Position numbers and translations under genes: made by a program | The notes under the pieces: model-generated | Told to the model about the DNA's origin: nothing | The model's database searches: none | What the model saw: the letters and a program-made list of their open reading frames with translations, nothing else | Source: Actinomycetota bacterium | GTDB lineage: Bacteria > Actinomycetota > Geothermincolia > Geothermincolales > RBG-13-55-18 | Length of the DNA: 64,000 nt | Assembly (NCBI GenBank): GCA_014360655.1 | Contig: JACIXC010000004.1 | Span: 124,001 to 188,000, forward strand | Direction of reading: 5' to 3' | Shown here: positions 52,776 to 60,905 of the stretch, piece by piece | Numbering within the stretch: position 1 is the stretch's first letter | Layout: every line of letters starts with the position of its first letter

Positions 52776-53055
52776 TCACGTTCCCGCCGGGTGGCATCCC
52801 GGTCTGATGGCCTGGCGGAGAAGGGATACGTGTACGAACCGCGATAAGAGGTTGTACCGTTTCGCTGATCTTCAAGAGCGTCGGCCCTCCTTGTCAAAGA
52901 ACGGCCTTCCGGGGGGTTCTTACATGAGCTCATGGGCACGACCTGCTCGACCGTCTCAGGTCATGACGGAACGGGCCGGGTAAAGGCGGGTGCCCATGGA
53001 TTAGCCGCGATGGAGCGCCATTATACATACATACCATAATATGGTAATTACCGTG
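52776..53055. other. Convergent gap with an AT-rich palindromic patch
   Basis: The purC and aminotransferase genes converge here. No gene is seen. Bases 53020-53052 are unusually AT-rich and contain TACCAT-AAT-ATGGTA (53032-53046) overlapping the perfect palindrome GGTAATTACC (53043-53052). It may be a binding site or a former recombination site. No T-run terminator was seen. Confidence 0.5.
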
Positions 53056-54171
53056 TTAGGACCGCCCTCGGTGGGCTTGATAGAAGGAGCGGACGGCGGC
53101 GATGACCGCGTCCTGCTCGTCGTCCGTGAGGTAGGGGTAGAGGGGGAGGGAGAGCACCTCGCGGGCCGCGCGCTCGGCCGCCGGGCAGGGGCGCGAGGAG
53201 CCCTCCCGGAAGGGGGGCTGCAGGTGCAGGGGCAGGGGATAGTGCACGGCGGTCTCCACCCCGGCGCGGGCGAGGTGTTCGCGCAGCCCCTCCCGTTCCC
53301 GGCAGAGCACCACGAAGAGGTGGAAGCAGTGCTCGTCTCCCCCCGTCCAAGGCGGCAGGCCCAGGGGAAGGTCACGCAGCCCCTCCAGGTAGCGCCGGGC
53401 CAGTTCCCTGCGGCGCCGGTTCCACTCCTCGAGCCGCCGCAGCTTCGTGCGCAAGAACGCCGCCTGCAACTCGTCCAGGCGGCTGTTCAGCCCCACCTCC
53501 TGCAAGGTGTCGCGATCCCTCCTCCCGTAGTCGCGAAGCATGCGCAGGCGCCGTGCGAGGGAGGGGTCACCGGTCACCACCAGGCCCCCATCCCCGTATG
53601 CGCCGAGGTTCTTGGTGGGGTAGAAGCTGAAGCAGCCCGCCGCGCCCCAGGAGCCCGCCATCCTCCCCTCCAGGGAGGCGCCGTGGGCCTGCGCGCAGTC
53701 CTCCACCACCACGAGGCCACGGCGTGAGGCGAGCTCCCGCAGGCCCGGCATGTCCGCCATCCTCCCGTAGAGATGCACGGGGATGAGGAAACGCGTGCGC
53801 GGCGTGAGCCTTTCCTCCACGCTCGCAGGGTCGATGGTCAGGGTCCCCGGATCCACGTCCGCGAAGACGGGCCGCGCGCCGCAGAGGGAAACGGCCACCG
53901 CGGTGGGCGGCGCGGTGAGGGCGGGGACGATGACCTCGTCTCCCGCTCCCGCTCCCAGCGCCCTGAGGGAGAGGAGCAGGGCATCGGTTCCCGAGGCCAC
54001 GCCCACCCCGTGGGCCATCCCGCAGTATCTGGAAAATTCTTCCTCGAAGGCCAGGACCTCCTCGCCAAGGACGTGGCGTCCGCGACGCAGGAAGTCTTCC
54101 AGGTCACCCCGGAGCTCCTCCTCCAACTCCCGGTCCTGGCGGGTGAGGTCGAGGAAGGGTACGCGCCTCAC
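53056..54171 (-). CDS. DegT/DnrJ/EryC1-type sugar aminotransferase
   Basis: These PLP enzymes transaminate keto-sugar nucleotides. The 371-residue protein shows VASGTDALLLSLRALG, VIVPALTAPPTAVAV, the PLP-phosphate and Asp region VVVEDCAQAHGA, and the internal aldimine lysine in SFYPTKNLGAYGDGG. A distal YGRRDRDTLQEVGLNSRLDELQAAFL segment is canonical. Its start overlaps the upstream epimerase stop (ATGA), making it the last gene of a three-gene reverse-strand operon. The exact sugar is unknown. Confidence 0.92.
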   Translation of the reverse strand: MRRVPFLDLTRQDRELEEELRGDLEDFLRRGRHVLGEEVLAFEEEFSRYCGMAHGVGVASGTDALLLSLRALGAGAGDEVIVPALTAPPTAVAVSLCGARPVFADVDPGTLTIDPASVEERLTPRTRFLIPVHLYGRMADMPGLRELASRRGLVVVEDCAQAHGASLEGRMAGSWGAAGCFSFYPTKNLGAYGDGGLVVTGDPSLARRLRMLRDYGRRDRDTLQEVGLNSRLDELQAAFLRTKLRRLEEWNRRRRELARRYLEGLRDLPLGLPPWTGGDEHCFHLFVVLCREREGLREHLARAGVETAVHYPLPLHLQPPFREGSSRPCPAAERAAREVLSLPLYPYLTDDEQDAVIAAVRSFYQAHRGRS

Positions 54172-55214
54172 GACGGCGCAAGCCCCTTGCGGTCCAGCAC
54201 CACTTTGCCCCGCGGGGGGTGGAAGTAGTGGCTGCCGTGCTCACGGTAGAAGGAGACCGTCTCCTCGAGGGCGTCGCGGAAATCACGGCGCGGCCTCCAG
54301 CCCAGGGTCTCCTGAAGGAGGGAGGTGTCGAGGATGATATGACCCGGCTCCACGCAGAGGCGCTCGATGGGGAAGGGGATGCATCTCCAGGAACTGCCGG
54401 TCAGCTCGCACACCGCGGCGGCCGCCTCGGCCACGGAGAGGCTCGTTCCCGATGCCAGGTTGAAGGCCTTGCCTTCGCAGTCGGGGCACGCCGCCGCCAG
54501 CAGGATGGCCTCCACCGCGTCGTCCACGTAGAGGAAGTCCCTTTTCTGCTCCCCGTTCCCGAAGACGCGTATCTCCTCCCCGCAGAGCCCCTGCCTGATG
54601 AACCAGTTGAGAAAGCCCTGCCCGTCGTGGAGCATCTGGTGGCGGGGCCCGAAGATGTTGCTCAGCCGCAGGGACGTGTAGCGCAGGCGCCCCTGCTCGT
54701 GGAATACGCGGTGGTACTCCTCCACGGCCGTCTTGTGCACACCGTTGATGTCCACCGGCCTCAGGGGGTGCTCCTCGTCCACGGGGAGATAAAGCGGGCT
54801 CCCGTACTGGCTGCGGGAACCGGTGTAGACCACGCGGGCCTGGGGGCTCAGCTCGCCCAGGGCGCAGAGGAAGCGGAGCTGGCTCGCGCAGTTCCTTTCC
54901 AGGTCCTGGATGGGGTTATGCAGGCTCCCCACGTGACTGATGCAGGCGGCGAGGTTGAAGACCACCTCCTGGTCCACGAGGAAGCTGGATATCTCGTCCA
55001 CGGCGCCGATGTCCGCCACCACCAGGTTGACCTCATCGAGCACGCCCTTCAGGTTGAAGAGGTTCGCGCCCTGGTCGGGAAAGCAGGCGTCGATGATGGT
55101 GACCGCCGCGCCCAGGCGCACCAGCTCGCGCGCGAGGCTGCTGCCCACGAACCCCGCGCCGCCCGTCACCAGCACCCGGCGGCCGCGGTAGAACGCCTCG
55201 ATCTTTCCATCCAT
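54168..55214 (-). CDS. NAD-dependent sugar-nucleotide epimerase/dehydratase (extended SDR)
   Basis: The 348-residue protein has the Rossmann motif VTGGAGFVGSSLAREL, DACFPDQG and a typical C-terminal FNLASGTSLSVAEAA. The expected catalytic YxxxK tyrosine is replaced: the segment reads PVDINGVHKTAVEEYH, with Asn where Tyr normally sits. I recall similar wording in a subgroup of epimerase-like proteins, so it may be a subfamily trait. The ATG is one base after the stop of the YfhO-GT2 gene. Confidence 0.88.
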   Translation of the reverse strand: MDGKIEAFYRGRRVLVTGGAGFVGSSLARELVRLGAAVTIIDACFPDQGANLFNLKGVLDEVNLVVADIGAVDEISSFLVDQEVVFNLAACISHVGSLHNPIQDLERNCASQLRFLCALGELSPQARVVYTGSRSQYGSPLYLPVDEEHPLRPVDINGVHKTAVEEYHRVFHEQGRLRYTSLRLSNIFGPRHQMLHDGQGFLNWFIRQGLCGEEIRVFGNGEQKRDFLYVDDAVEAILLAAACPDCEGKAFNLASGTSLSVAEAAAAVCELTGSSWRCIPFPIERLCVEPGHIILDTSLLQETLGWRPRRDFRDALEETVSFYREHGSHYFHPPRGKVVLDRKGLAPS

Positions 55215-55215
55215 C

Positions 55216-58200
55216 TCAGAGTCCCCCTTTCCTTGCCAGCCTCCACCATAATGACGCCAAACCGGCCACCATGGCAAGCAGGTTTTTAAGGCGGAAGAAC
55301 TGGCTCCTGCCCTCGCGGCGCGGGAGGTGGCGCACGGGCGTCTCGGCGAAGCGCGCGCCCCGCGCCTGCAGTCCCTTTACCAGCTCCACGCAGATGGACC
55401 CGCCTTCCGAACGCAGGTCGAGGCTCCTGGCCAGGTCTCCCCGCATGAGCCGGAAGTCGCAGTCCACGTCCCGAATGGGCACCAGGAAGAGGCGCCGCAC
55501 GAAGAAATTGTACGCCTTGCCCAGGAGCACGCGATACCAGGGATCGCTGCGGCTCTCCTTGTAGCCGTTGACGACGTCGGCGGTCCCGCTGAGGGCGTGC
55601 AGCCGGCGCAGGTCAGCCACGTCGTACTGGCCGTCGCTGTCGGTGTAGAAGACCCATTGCTTGGCGGACGTCTTGATGCCGCTGCGCAGGGCAGCGCCGT
55701 AGCCGCGGTTGCGGTCGTGGCGCACCACTCTCACCTCGGGATAGGCTGCCGCGAGGGAGTCGATGACCGCCCCGGAAGCGTCGGAGCTGCCGTCGTCCAC
55801 GATGATCACCTCGTAGTCGTCGCAGAGCTCGCGCAGCACCTCGAGGGCTCCGGTCACCACCTCCCCTATGGTGGCGGAATCGTTGTAACAGGGGAAGAAG
55901 GCGCTGATGCTCGTGGCCTGCGGCGGGGGGAGGGAGGGCGCCTCGCGGGCTTGCCCGCGTGCTCGTGCGCGCTCCCGCAGCCCCACCAGGAGGAGGAGGG
56001 CCAGGAAAGCGAACAGGCTGAGGATGGAGACCGCCGCACCCACCGCCAGGCCCGGCTGCCGGTAGTCGAGGGTCACCAGGTGCTCGCCCGCCGGGAGGTA
56101 GAGGGCGGTCAGGAAGCCGTAGGCGGAGAAGAGCCCGCAGGGCCGGCCGTCCACCCTCGCTTCCCAACCCGGGAGGTAGTCCAGCGAGAGGACGAGCACG
56201 CAGTCGCCGCCGCTCGTGGTGCGGAAGGAAAGGTGGTCGCCGCCTTCCTCCACGCGATCCACCCTCACCTCTCCCTGCGGCGCCCGCAGCGAGGATATGC
56301 GCTCACGCAGCGCGGGGTCGATCTCCTGCGCCAGCAGGACGGCATTTCCCTCCCGGAAGCCGTCCTCCCAGGCTATGTCCACGGCTTCCCTCCAGTCCTC
56401 CGCCCACGTGAATTCCCAGGCGGGGAATGCGGGGTAGAGGCTTTCCTCCAGCGTGTAGACGGCGTGCCTACCGTCGCTGTATGCGGCAGGCCAGGGCGTG
56501 AGGGGAAATCCGCGACCGTACTCGTCCAACATGCTCACGGCGAGCAGGCGCGTTCCCTCAAGGCTCTCCTGGCAGGCGGTGGTGACCACCAGTTGCTCGC
56601 TCCTCCTCAACCTGCACGGAACCCTTACCTCGACGGCCTCGCGTCCCCTGCCGTAACCGGGAGAGCGGAAGCCTATGCGGTCGATGGTGGGCGGGTATTC
56701 GTTGTACATCACGGTCAGGGCGCATTCCTCCTCCCCGGCCTCCTTTTCCAGGAGCAGCACGGGCAGCCGCACGACGCGTCCGCCGCTCAGGCAGTCGAGC
56801 TTGAGGTAGAGCTTGCCGTGCGCGTCGCGCTCGAGGATGCGGCCGTCCAGGAGGAAACGCAGCTCCTTTCCCGTGAGGGAAGCATCGCAGGCGTAGGAAG
56901 ACGATCCCAGGCCGCCCGCGATGGAAAACGGGAACCCGAAGTCGTAGGGCACCCCCCTTACGCGCACCAGGTCGGCGTAGAGGGCCTCCACCCCCAGGAG
57001 CGCGAAGGCGTTCCGGTCCGGTTGCCGGTCCAGGTAGCCGAGAAAACGGTCGAGGCGGGCCGGGGGGATGGTCGAGAAGCCGAAGGCGTCGGGTATGGAG
57101 TAGGGGAGGAGCTGGTTTGACGAGAGGGCGAACTCCCCGCGGTTGATGCCGGGCTCCTTGAGCAACGCCGCCCTCCCGCCCTCCAGGTCCTCCAGGACGT
57201 TGATGACCGCCGGCCGGCTCTCTGCCCTGTTCCTGGGAACGGGCTTGAGCACCAGCGATGCGAAGACGAAGGTGTCCAGGAAGGCGACGAGGACCGCCAC
57301 GCATACCGTGACGCGTCTCGGCCCGCCCTTTCTGCGCGTGTCGGAGAGGAGGAGGAAAAATATGCCGAGCAGGGCGAGGGGAACCAGGAATTCCGTCCTC
57401 CAGGTGGTGAAGTAGTCGCAGAGGGAGGAGAGCACGCGTTCCGTGGGGGCCTTCACTCCCGTCAGAAGCGGCCTGGCCACCAGGGCCGCGAAGTCCCTAA
57501 AACCCAGGAGGTTACAACGATAAAGCACCGTCAGCAGCGCCAGGCACGCCGTCACTATGCCGGCCGCCAGGGCCCAGCCGCGCACCAGGCGCGAGCGCGC
57601 TTCCCCATCCAGCCTTCCCTGGCGCCAGCGGTCCAGCCCCATGGCTCCCAGGAGTAGGACGGAGAGGTTGCAGGTGAGCAGAAAGCGGCTGGGTCCCTTG
57701 AGCACGTGGAATCCCGGCAGGCGGTGCAGGAGCGGCCAGAGCAGGCCTTGATTGCCGAGGCTCAACAGGAGGGAAACGACCGCCGTCCAGAAGAAGAAGG
57801 CGGCCGGCCAGGCGCGCTCCCTTCGCAGCGCGGCGGGGGCGAAGAGCAGGGGGAGTATACCCACGTAACCGTAGGTCTCCTCGAAGGTCCAGGCTCCCAG
57901 GTATCCTCCCTGCGCTATGCCCCGCCCGAAGGAGCGGGGCAGCACCAGACCCAAGAGCTGGAGGGCGGGAAGGTTGCCGGTGTTGGCGAGCGAGCCGGAG
58001 AGGCCCCCCGCGCGGTAGGAGTTCCGTACCAGGAAATAACTGGGAAGATTCTGCGCCATGCCCAGCCCCGCCCCCAGGGCGAAGGCGGCGGCCAGCCCCC
58101 CGAGGTCGGCCAGGAGGCCCCTGCCGCCCTCGCGTCTCCCGCGGTGATGAAAGATGACGTAGAAGAGCGCCATGACGCCCTCCATGAGCGGGACCATGAG

Positions 58201-58785
58201 GAAGCCGCCCAGGAACTGCAGGCCGAGCACCCCCCCGGTCAGCAGGAAGAAGGAGAACCTCGCCTCGCCGAGCGCCCTCTCCAGGAGGTAGAGGAAGAGG
58301 GGCATCCAGGCGGCGGTGGCCACCGCGTTGGGGTGGACGAGGTGCGCGAGGAGGAACCCGCCCAGCATGAAGGGAAGGGCGGCGAAGAGGGAGGCAGGGC
58401 GGCTCAGCCCGAGACGGCGGCAGTAGAGGTAGAGGAAGCCGCCGCCGAGCAGGTAGTGGAAGACCAGGGACCAGGTGAACCCCGTGAGCGAAGGCAGGAG
58501 GAAGAAGAGCGGGTTAAAAGGATAGAAGAGCCCCATCTCGCTGTCGGCGAATAGGGGAAACCCGCAGTAGATGCCCGGGCACCAGAAGGAAAGGCCGCCC
58601 GTGCGCAGCGCGTGCGAGAGGTAGGTCCAGTTGGGGAGGTAATAGGTCTTTATGTCGGAGAACCACGGCACCCGCTTCAGGAGGATCATGGATTGGAAGA
58701 AGAGGAAGACGGCCAGGAACAGGAGGAGCAGGGGCCACGCCCTTTTCCCTTCCTCCCTTACCGGGGTGCGGACAACGTCTTCCAT
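55216..58785 (-). CDS. YfhO-like multipass membrane protein fused to a GT2 glycosyltransferase
   Basis: The 1189-residue protein has roughly ten to twelve hydrophobic segments in residues 15-520, including FADSEMGLFYPFNPLFF, the wording of YfhO/GT-C-like membrane proteins. A large extracytoplasmic domain covers about 530-910, and a further transmembrane segment lies near 920-945. From about residue 957 a family-2 glycosyltransferase follows (SAFFPCYNDSATIGEVV, IVDDGSSD, YTDSDGQYD, DVDCDFRLM), closest in style to dolichyl/polyprenyl-phosphate sugar synthases. It leads the reverse-strand operon. Substrate unknown. Confidence 0.85.
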   Translation of the reverse strand: MEDVVRTPVREEGKRAWPLLLLFLAVFLFFQSMILLKRVPWFSDIKTYYLPNWTYLSHALRTGGLSFWCPGIYCGFPLFADSEMGLFYPFNPLFFLLPSLTGFTWSLVFHYLLGGGFLYLYCRRLGLSRPASLFAALPFMLGGFLLAHLVHPNAVATAAWMPLFLYLLERALGEARFSFFLLTGGVLGLQFLGGFLMVPLMEGVMALFYVIFHHRGRREGGRGLLADLGGLAAAFALGAGLGMAQNLPSYFLVRNSYRAGGLSGSLANTGNLPALQLLGLVLPRSFGRGIAQGGYLGAWTFEETYGYVGILPLLFAPAALRRERAWPAAFFFWTAVVSLLLSLGNQGLLWPLLHRLPGFHVLKGPSRFLLTCNLSVLLLGAMGLDRWRQGRLDGEARSRLVRGWALAAGIVTACLALLTVLYRCNLLGFRDFAALVARPLLTGVKAPTERVLSSLCDYFTTWRTEFLVPLALLGIFFLLLSDTRRKGGPRRVTVCVAVLVAFLDTFVFASLVLKPVPRNRAESRPAVINVLEDLEGGRAALLKEPGINRGEFALSSNQLLPYSIPDAFGFSTIPPARLDRFLGYLDRQPDRNAFALLGVEALYADLVRVRGVPYDFGFPFSIAGGLGSSSYACDASLTGKELRFLLDGRILERDAHGKLYLKLDCLSGGRVVRLPVLLLEKEAGEEECALTVMYNEYPPTIDRIGFRSPGYGRGREAVEVRVPCRLRRSEQLVVTTACQESLEGTRLLAVSMLDEYGRGFPLTPWPAAYSDGRHAVYTLEESLYPAFPAWEFTWAEDWREAVDIAWEDGFREGNAVLLAQEIDPALRERISSLRAPQGEVRVDRVEEGGDHLSFRTTSGGDCVLVLSLDYLPGWEARVDGRPCGLFSAYGFLTALYLPAGEHLVTLDYRQPGLAVGAAVSILSLFAFLALLLLVGLRERARARGQAREAPSLPPPQATSISAFFPCYNDSATIGEVVTGALEVLRELCDDYEVIIVDDGSSDASGAVIDSLAAAYPEVRVVRHDRNRGYGAALRSGIKTSAKQWVFYTDSDGQYDVADLRRLHALSGTADVVNGYKESRSDPWYRVLLGKAYNFFVRRLFLVPIRDVDCDFRLMRGDLARSLDLRSEGGSICVELVKGLQARGARFAETPVRHLPRREGRSQFFRLKNLLAMVAGLASLWWRLARKGGL

Positions 58786-59335
58786 GGCATGGTTACCTTC
58801 TCATCGCCTGTCGCGTTCCCGCGAGAACGTGAGAACCGCGCGTAGCGCGCCGCCATCGGGTTCCCGGAAGCCGGGCCCGGGTCGCGGGCGCTGAGGGGCG
58901 CGGCCGCATAAATAAGTTAATCCCCGCAGTGCGTTTGGACAAGCGCGCAGGGGAGCCGTTCTCGTGACGCCGACATCGCCGGGGAATCGTCCCCGGCATC
59001 ACCGCGGACCGACCTCGCCCGGCAGCCCCGTTGCTCGCAGAGGCGGGCTTGCCCGGTTAGACAGCGGGAGAGGGGGCCTGGTTCCCGGACCTGGTTCCCG
59101 CGCTGCCCTGCGTCGGGAAGGTGCCACCGCGGTTTTACCTTGCCGGGGAGTACCCGCATGCGGTAATCGAGGGAGGGCGGGACCGTTCCAGGGGGATATC
59201 CGCTTGCGCCGGCCGCCCGTCCGCGCATAAAGGGGAAGGGCGTCGGGCGTTGATCGCGTTGATGCGTCTCGTTGCCATGGAGATGCGCGGTGGTTACAAT
59301 GAGGTCGTGGCGGCGTAAAGGGAAGGTGAGCGAGA
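58786..59335. other. Intergenic region between the glycan operon and fmdB-like gene
   Basis: No convincing gene lies in this 550-base gap. It should hold the promoter of the reverse-strand operon, for which I see only weak candidates (TTGTCC with a degenerate -10 near 58917-58945, read on the reverse strand). The AT-rich CATAAATAAGTTAA at 58906-58919 stands out. The forward fmdB-like promoter lies at its far end. Confidence 0.5.
59272..59300 (+). promoter_or_regulatory. Predicted promoter of the FmdB-UDG unit
   Basis: TTGCCA (59272-59277), a 17-base spacer and TACAAT (59295-59300) each match five of six consensus bases. The predicted start near 59307 leaves about 29 bases before the start codon, including GGAAGGTGAG. 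Confidence 0.65.
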
Positions 59336-59572
59336 ATGCCTTTCTACGAATACAAGTGCGAGGAATGCGGCGGGACCTTCGAGCATTTCGCCCGCAACAC
59401 CGCGGACGTGGCGGAATGCTGCGCTTCCTGCGGCGGCAGGAAGATCAAGAAGCTCTTCTCGACCTTCGGCTTCAAGAGCGGCTCCGCCGCATCCGGCGAC
59501 TTCCGCTCCTCGGCGGGCTCCTCGGCCTGCAGCACGTGTACCTCGTCCAGCTGCGCGGGATGTTCCGGGTAG
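59336..59572 (+). CDS. FmdB-family zinc ribbon protein
   Basis: The 78-residue protein begins PFYEYKCEECGGTFE and has two Cys pairs (C8/C11 and C29/C32, with an extra C28) forming the FmdB zinc ribbon, a putative regulatory or redox module. The C-terminus is rich in Ser and Cys (SACSTCTSSSCAGCSG), as in several FmdB homologues. Partner and function are unknown. It is followed 7 bases later by the uracil-DNA glycosylase gene. Confidence 0.9.
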   Translation: MPFYEYKCEECGGTFEHFARNTADVAECCASCGGRKIKKLFSTFGFKSGSAASGDFRSSAGSSACSTCTSSSCAGCSG

Positions 59573-59579
59573 GGGGACC

Positions 59580-60236
59580 ATGGCGGGAGACTGGCGCCGG
59601 GCGACCACCATCGCGGAGTTGAGGGAAGCGGTCGAGGGCTGCCTTCTCTGCCCCCTGGGAAGGACCCGCACCAACCTGGTGCTGGGGAGCGGGGACGAGG
59701 ATGCCGAGATCATGTTCGTGGGCGAGGCGCCGGGATATCACGAGGACCGCCAAGGCCTGCCATTCGTGGGCCCGGCGGGGCAGTTCCTGGACCAGCTCCT
59801 GCGCTCCATCGGCCTTGAACGCTCACAGGTCTATATCGCCAATACCCTGAAGTGCCGCCCCCCGGACAACCGCGATCCCCTGCCCGAGGAACTGCAGGCC
59901 TGCACGCCTTACCTCTTCAAGCAGATCGAGATCATCAGGCCCCGCATCATCTGCACCCTGGGGAACCACGCCACCAGGACGCTGTTGGGGACGAGCACCG
60001 GCATCTCCCAGCTGCACGGCAGGCTGGTGCGCAAGGGAGGCCTGGCCTACGTGCCCCTCTTCCACCCCGCGGCGGCCCTGCACAAGCCGCCGCTCAAGGC
60101 GGTGCTCATCGAGGACTTCCAGAGGTTGCGGGAGCACCTGGACGAGGAGAGGGCGCGCTGGGAGAGCGAGCCCGAGGCCCTGGAGGAGGTCGCGGAAGTG
60201 GCCCCCGAACAGCCCGAGCAGATGGGCCTCTTCTGA
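59580..60236 (+). CDS. Type 4 (Fe-S) uracil-DNA glycosylase
   Basis: The enzyme removes uracil from DNA. The 218-residue protein has the four-Cys pattern of family 4 (CLLCPLGR near the N-terminus, C-x-x-C, then TLKCRPPDNRDPLPEEL and LQACTPYLF) for a 4Fe-4S cluster. Catalytic-site motifs include GEAPGYHEDRQGLPFVGPAG and LFHPAAAL. A Glu-rich tail ends in QMGLF, resembling a sliding-clamp-binding pentapeptide. Such UDGs are frequent in thermophiles and actinobacteria. Confidence 0.93.
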   Translation: MAGDWRRATTIAELREAVEGCLLCPLGRTRTNLVLGSGDEDAEIMFVGEAPGYHEDRQGLPFVGPAGQFLDQLLRSIGLERSQVYIANTLKCRPPDNRDPLPEELQACTPYLFKQIEIIRPRIICTLGNHATRTLLGTSTGISQLHGRLVRKGGLAYVPLFHPAAALHKPPLKAVLIEDFQRLREHLDEERARWESEPEALEEVAEVAPEQPEQMGLF

Positions 60237-60410
60237 TCCCATTCCCCATCTTTCCATGAATTCCATAATATACCTATCGGGGCGGTCCCCACGGCGGGCT
60301 TCCTTGCGCGCGGGGAGGCAAGCATAATAGGGTAACGGAAGTGGCATGAGGAGAACGCCTGGATGCGCGGGAGGAAAAGCGCGGAGGCACGCGGGAGTAG
60401 GGGAAGAGGC

Positions 60411-60905
60411 ATGATGGCGCAGGAGCAGGAGGACGTCCACCTCTCGTTTCTTTTGCGCGGCGAGGAGGCCACCCTTGCCCTGGCAAGGAGGCTGGCGGAG
60501 CTGCTGCGCCCCGGCGACGTGGTCCTGCTGGAGGGGGAGCTGGGCGCGGGCAAGACATGCTTCGTCCGGGGGATCGCCGAGGGGCTGGGGGTGAGGGAGC
60601 GCGTCCTCAGCCCCACCTTCACGCTGCTGCGCGAGTACGAGGGCAGGTTGCCCCTCTACCACCTCGACGCCTACCGCCTCGAGGGGCCCTGGGATCTCCA
60701 CGACCTCGGGCTGGAGGAATACCTGGAGGGGCAGGGGGTGCTGGCGGTGGAATGGGCCGACCGCGCGAGGGGGTTCTTCACAGGTGAGCACCTGGATGTC
60801 TCGCTCGCCTTCGCGGAGGGCGGGGAGGCGCGCCGTGTCGTCATGCGCCCACGGGGCGATTCCTGGAAGGAGAGGCTTGAGCGCATGGGAGGAGAGGGGC
60901 CTTGA
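60411..60905 (+). CDS. tsaE: tRNA threonylcarbamoyladenosine biosynthesis ATPase TsaE
   Basis: TsaE is the ATPase partner of TsaB and TsaD in making t6A37 of ANN-decoding tRNAs. The 164-residue protein has the P-loop EGELGAGKTCFVRGIAEGLG and the family motif SPTFTLLREYEGRLPLYHLDAYRL. ATG 60411 follows GGGGAAGAGG; in-frame starts upstream (60363) would add 16 residues. It starts the tsaE-tsaB-rimI-tsaD unit. Confidence 0.94.
   Translation: MMAQEQEDVHLSFLLRGEEATLALARRLAELLRPGDVVLLEGELGAGKTCFVRGIAEGLGVRERVLSPTFTLLREYEGRLPLYHLDAYRLEGPWDLHDLGLEEYLEGQGVLAVEWADRARGFFTGEHLDVSLAFAEGGEARRVVMRPRGDSWKERLERMGGEGP

Noticed and set aside
58964-59318. Small forward frames before the FmdB gene
   Set aside because: Arg/Gly/Pro-rich translations without start signals; they lie in the promoter-bearing intergenic region.
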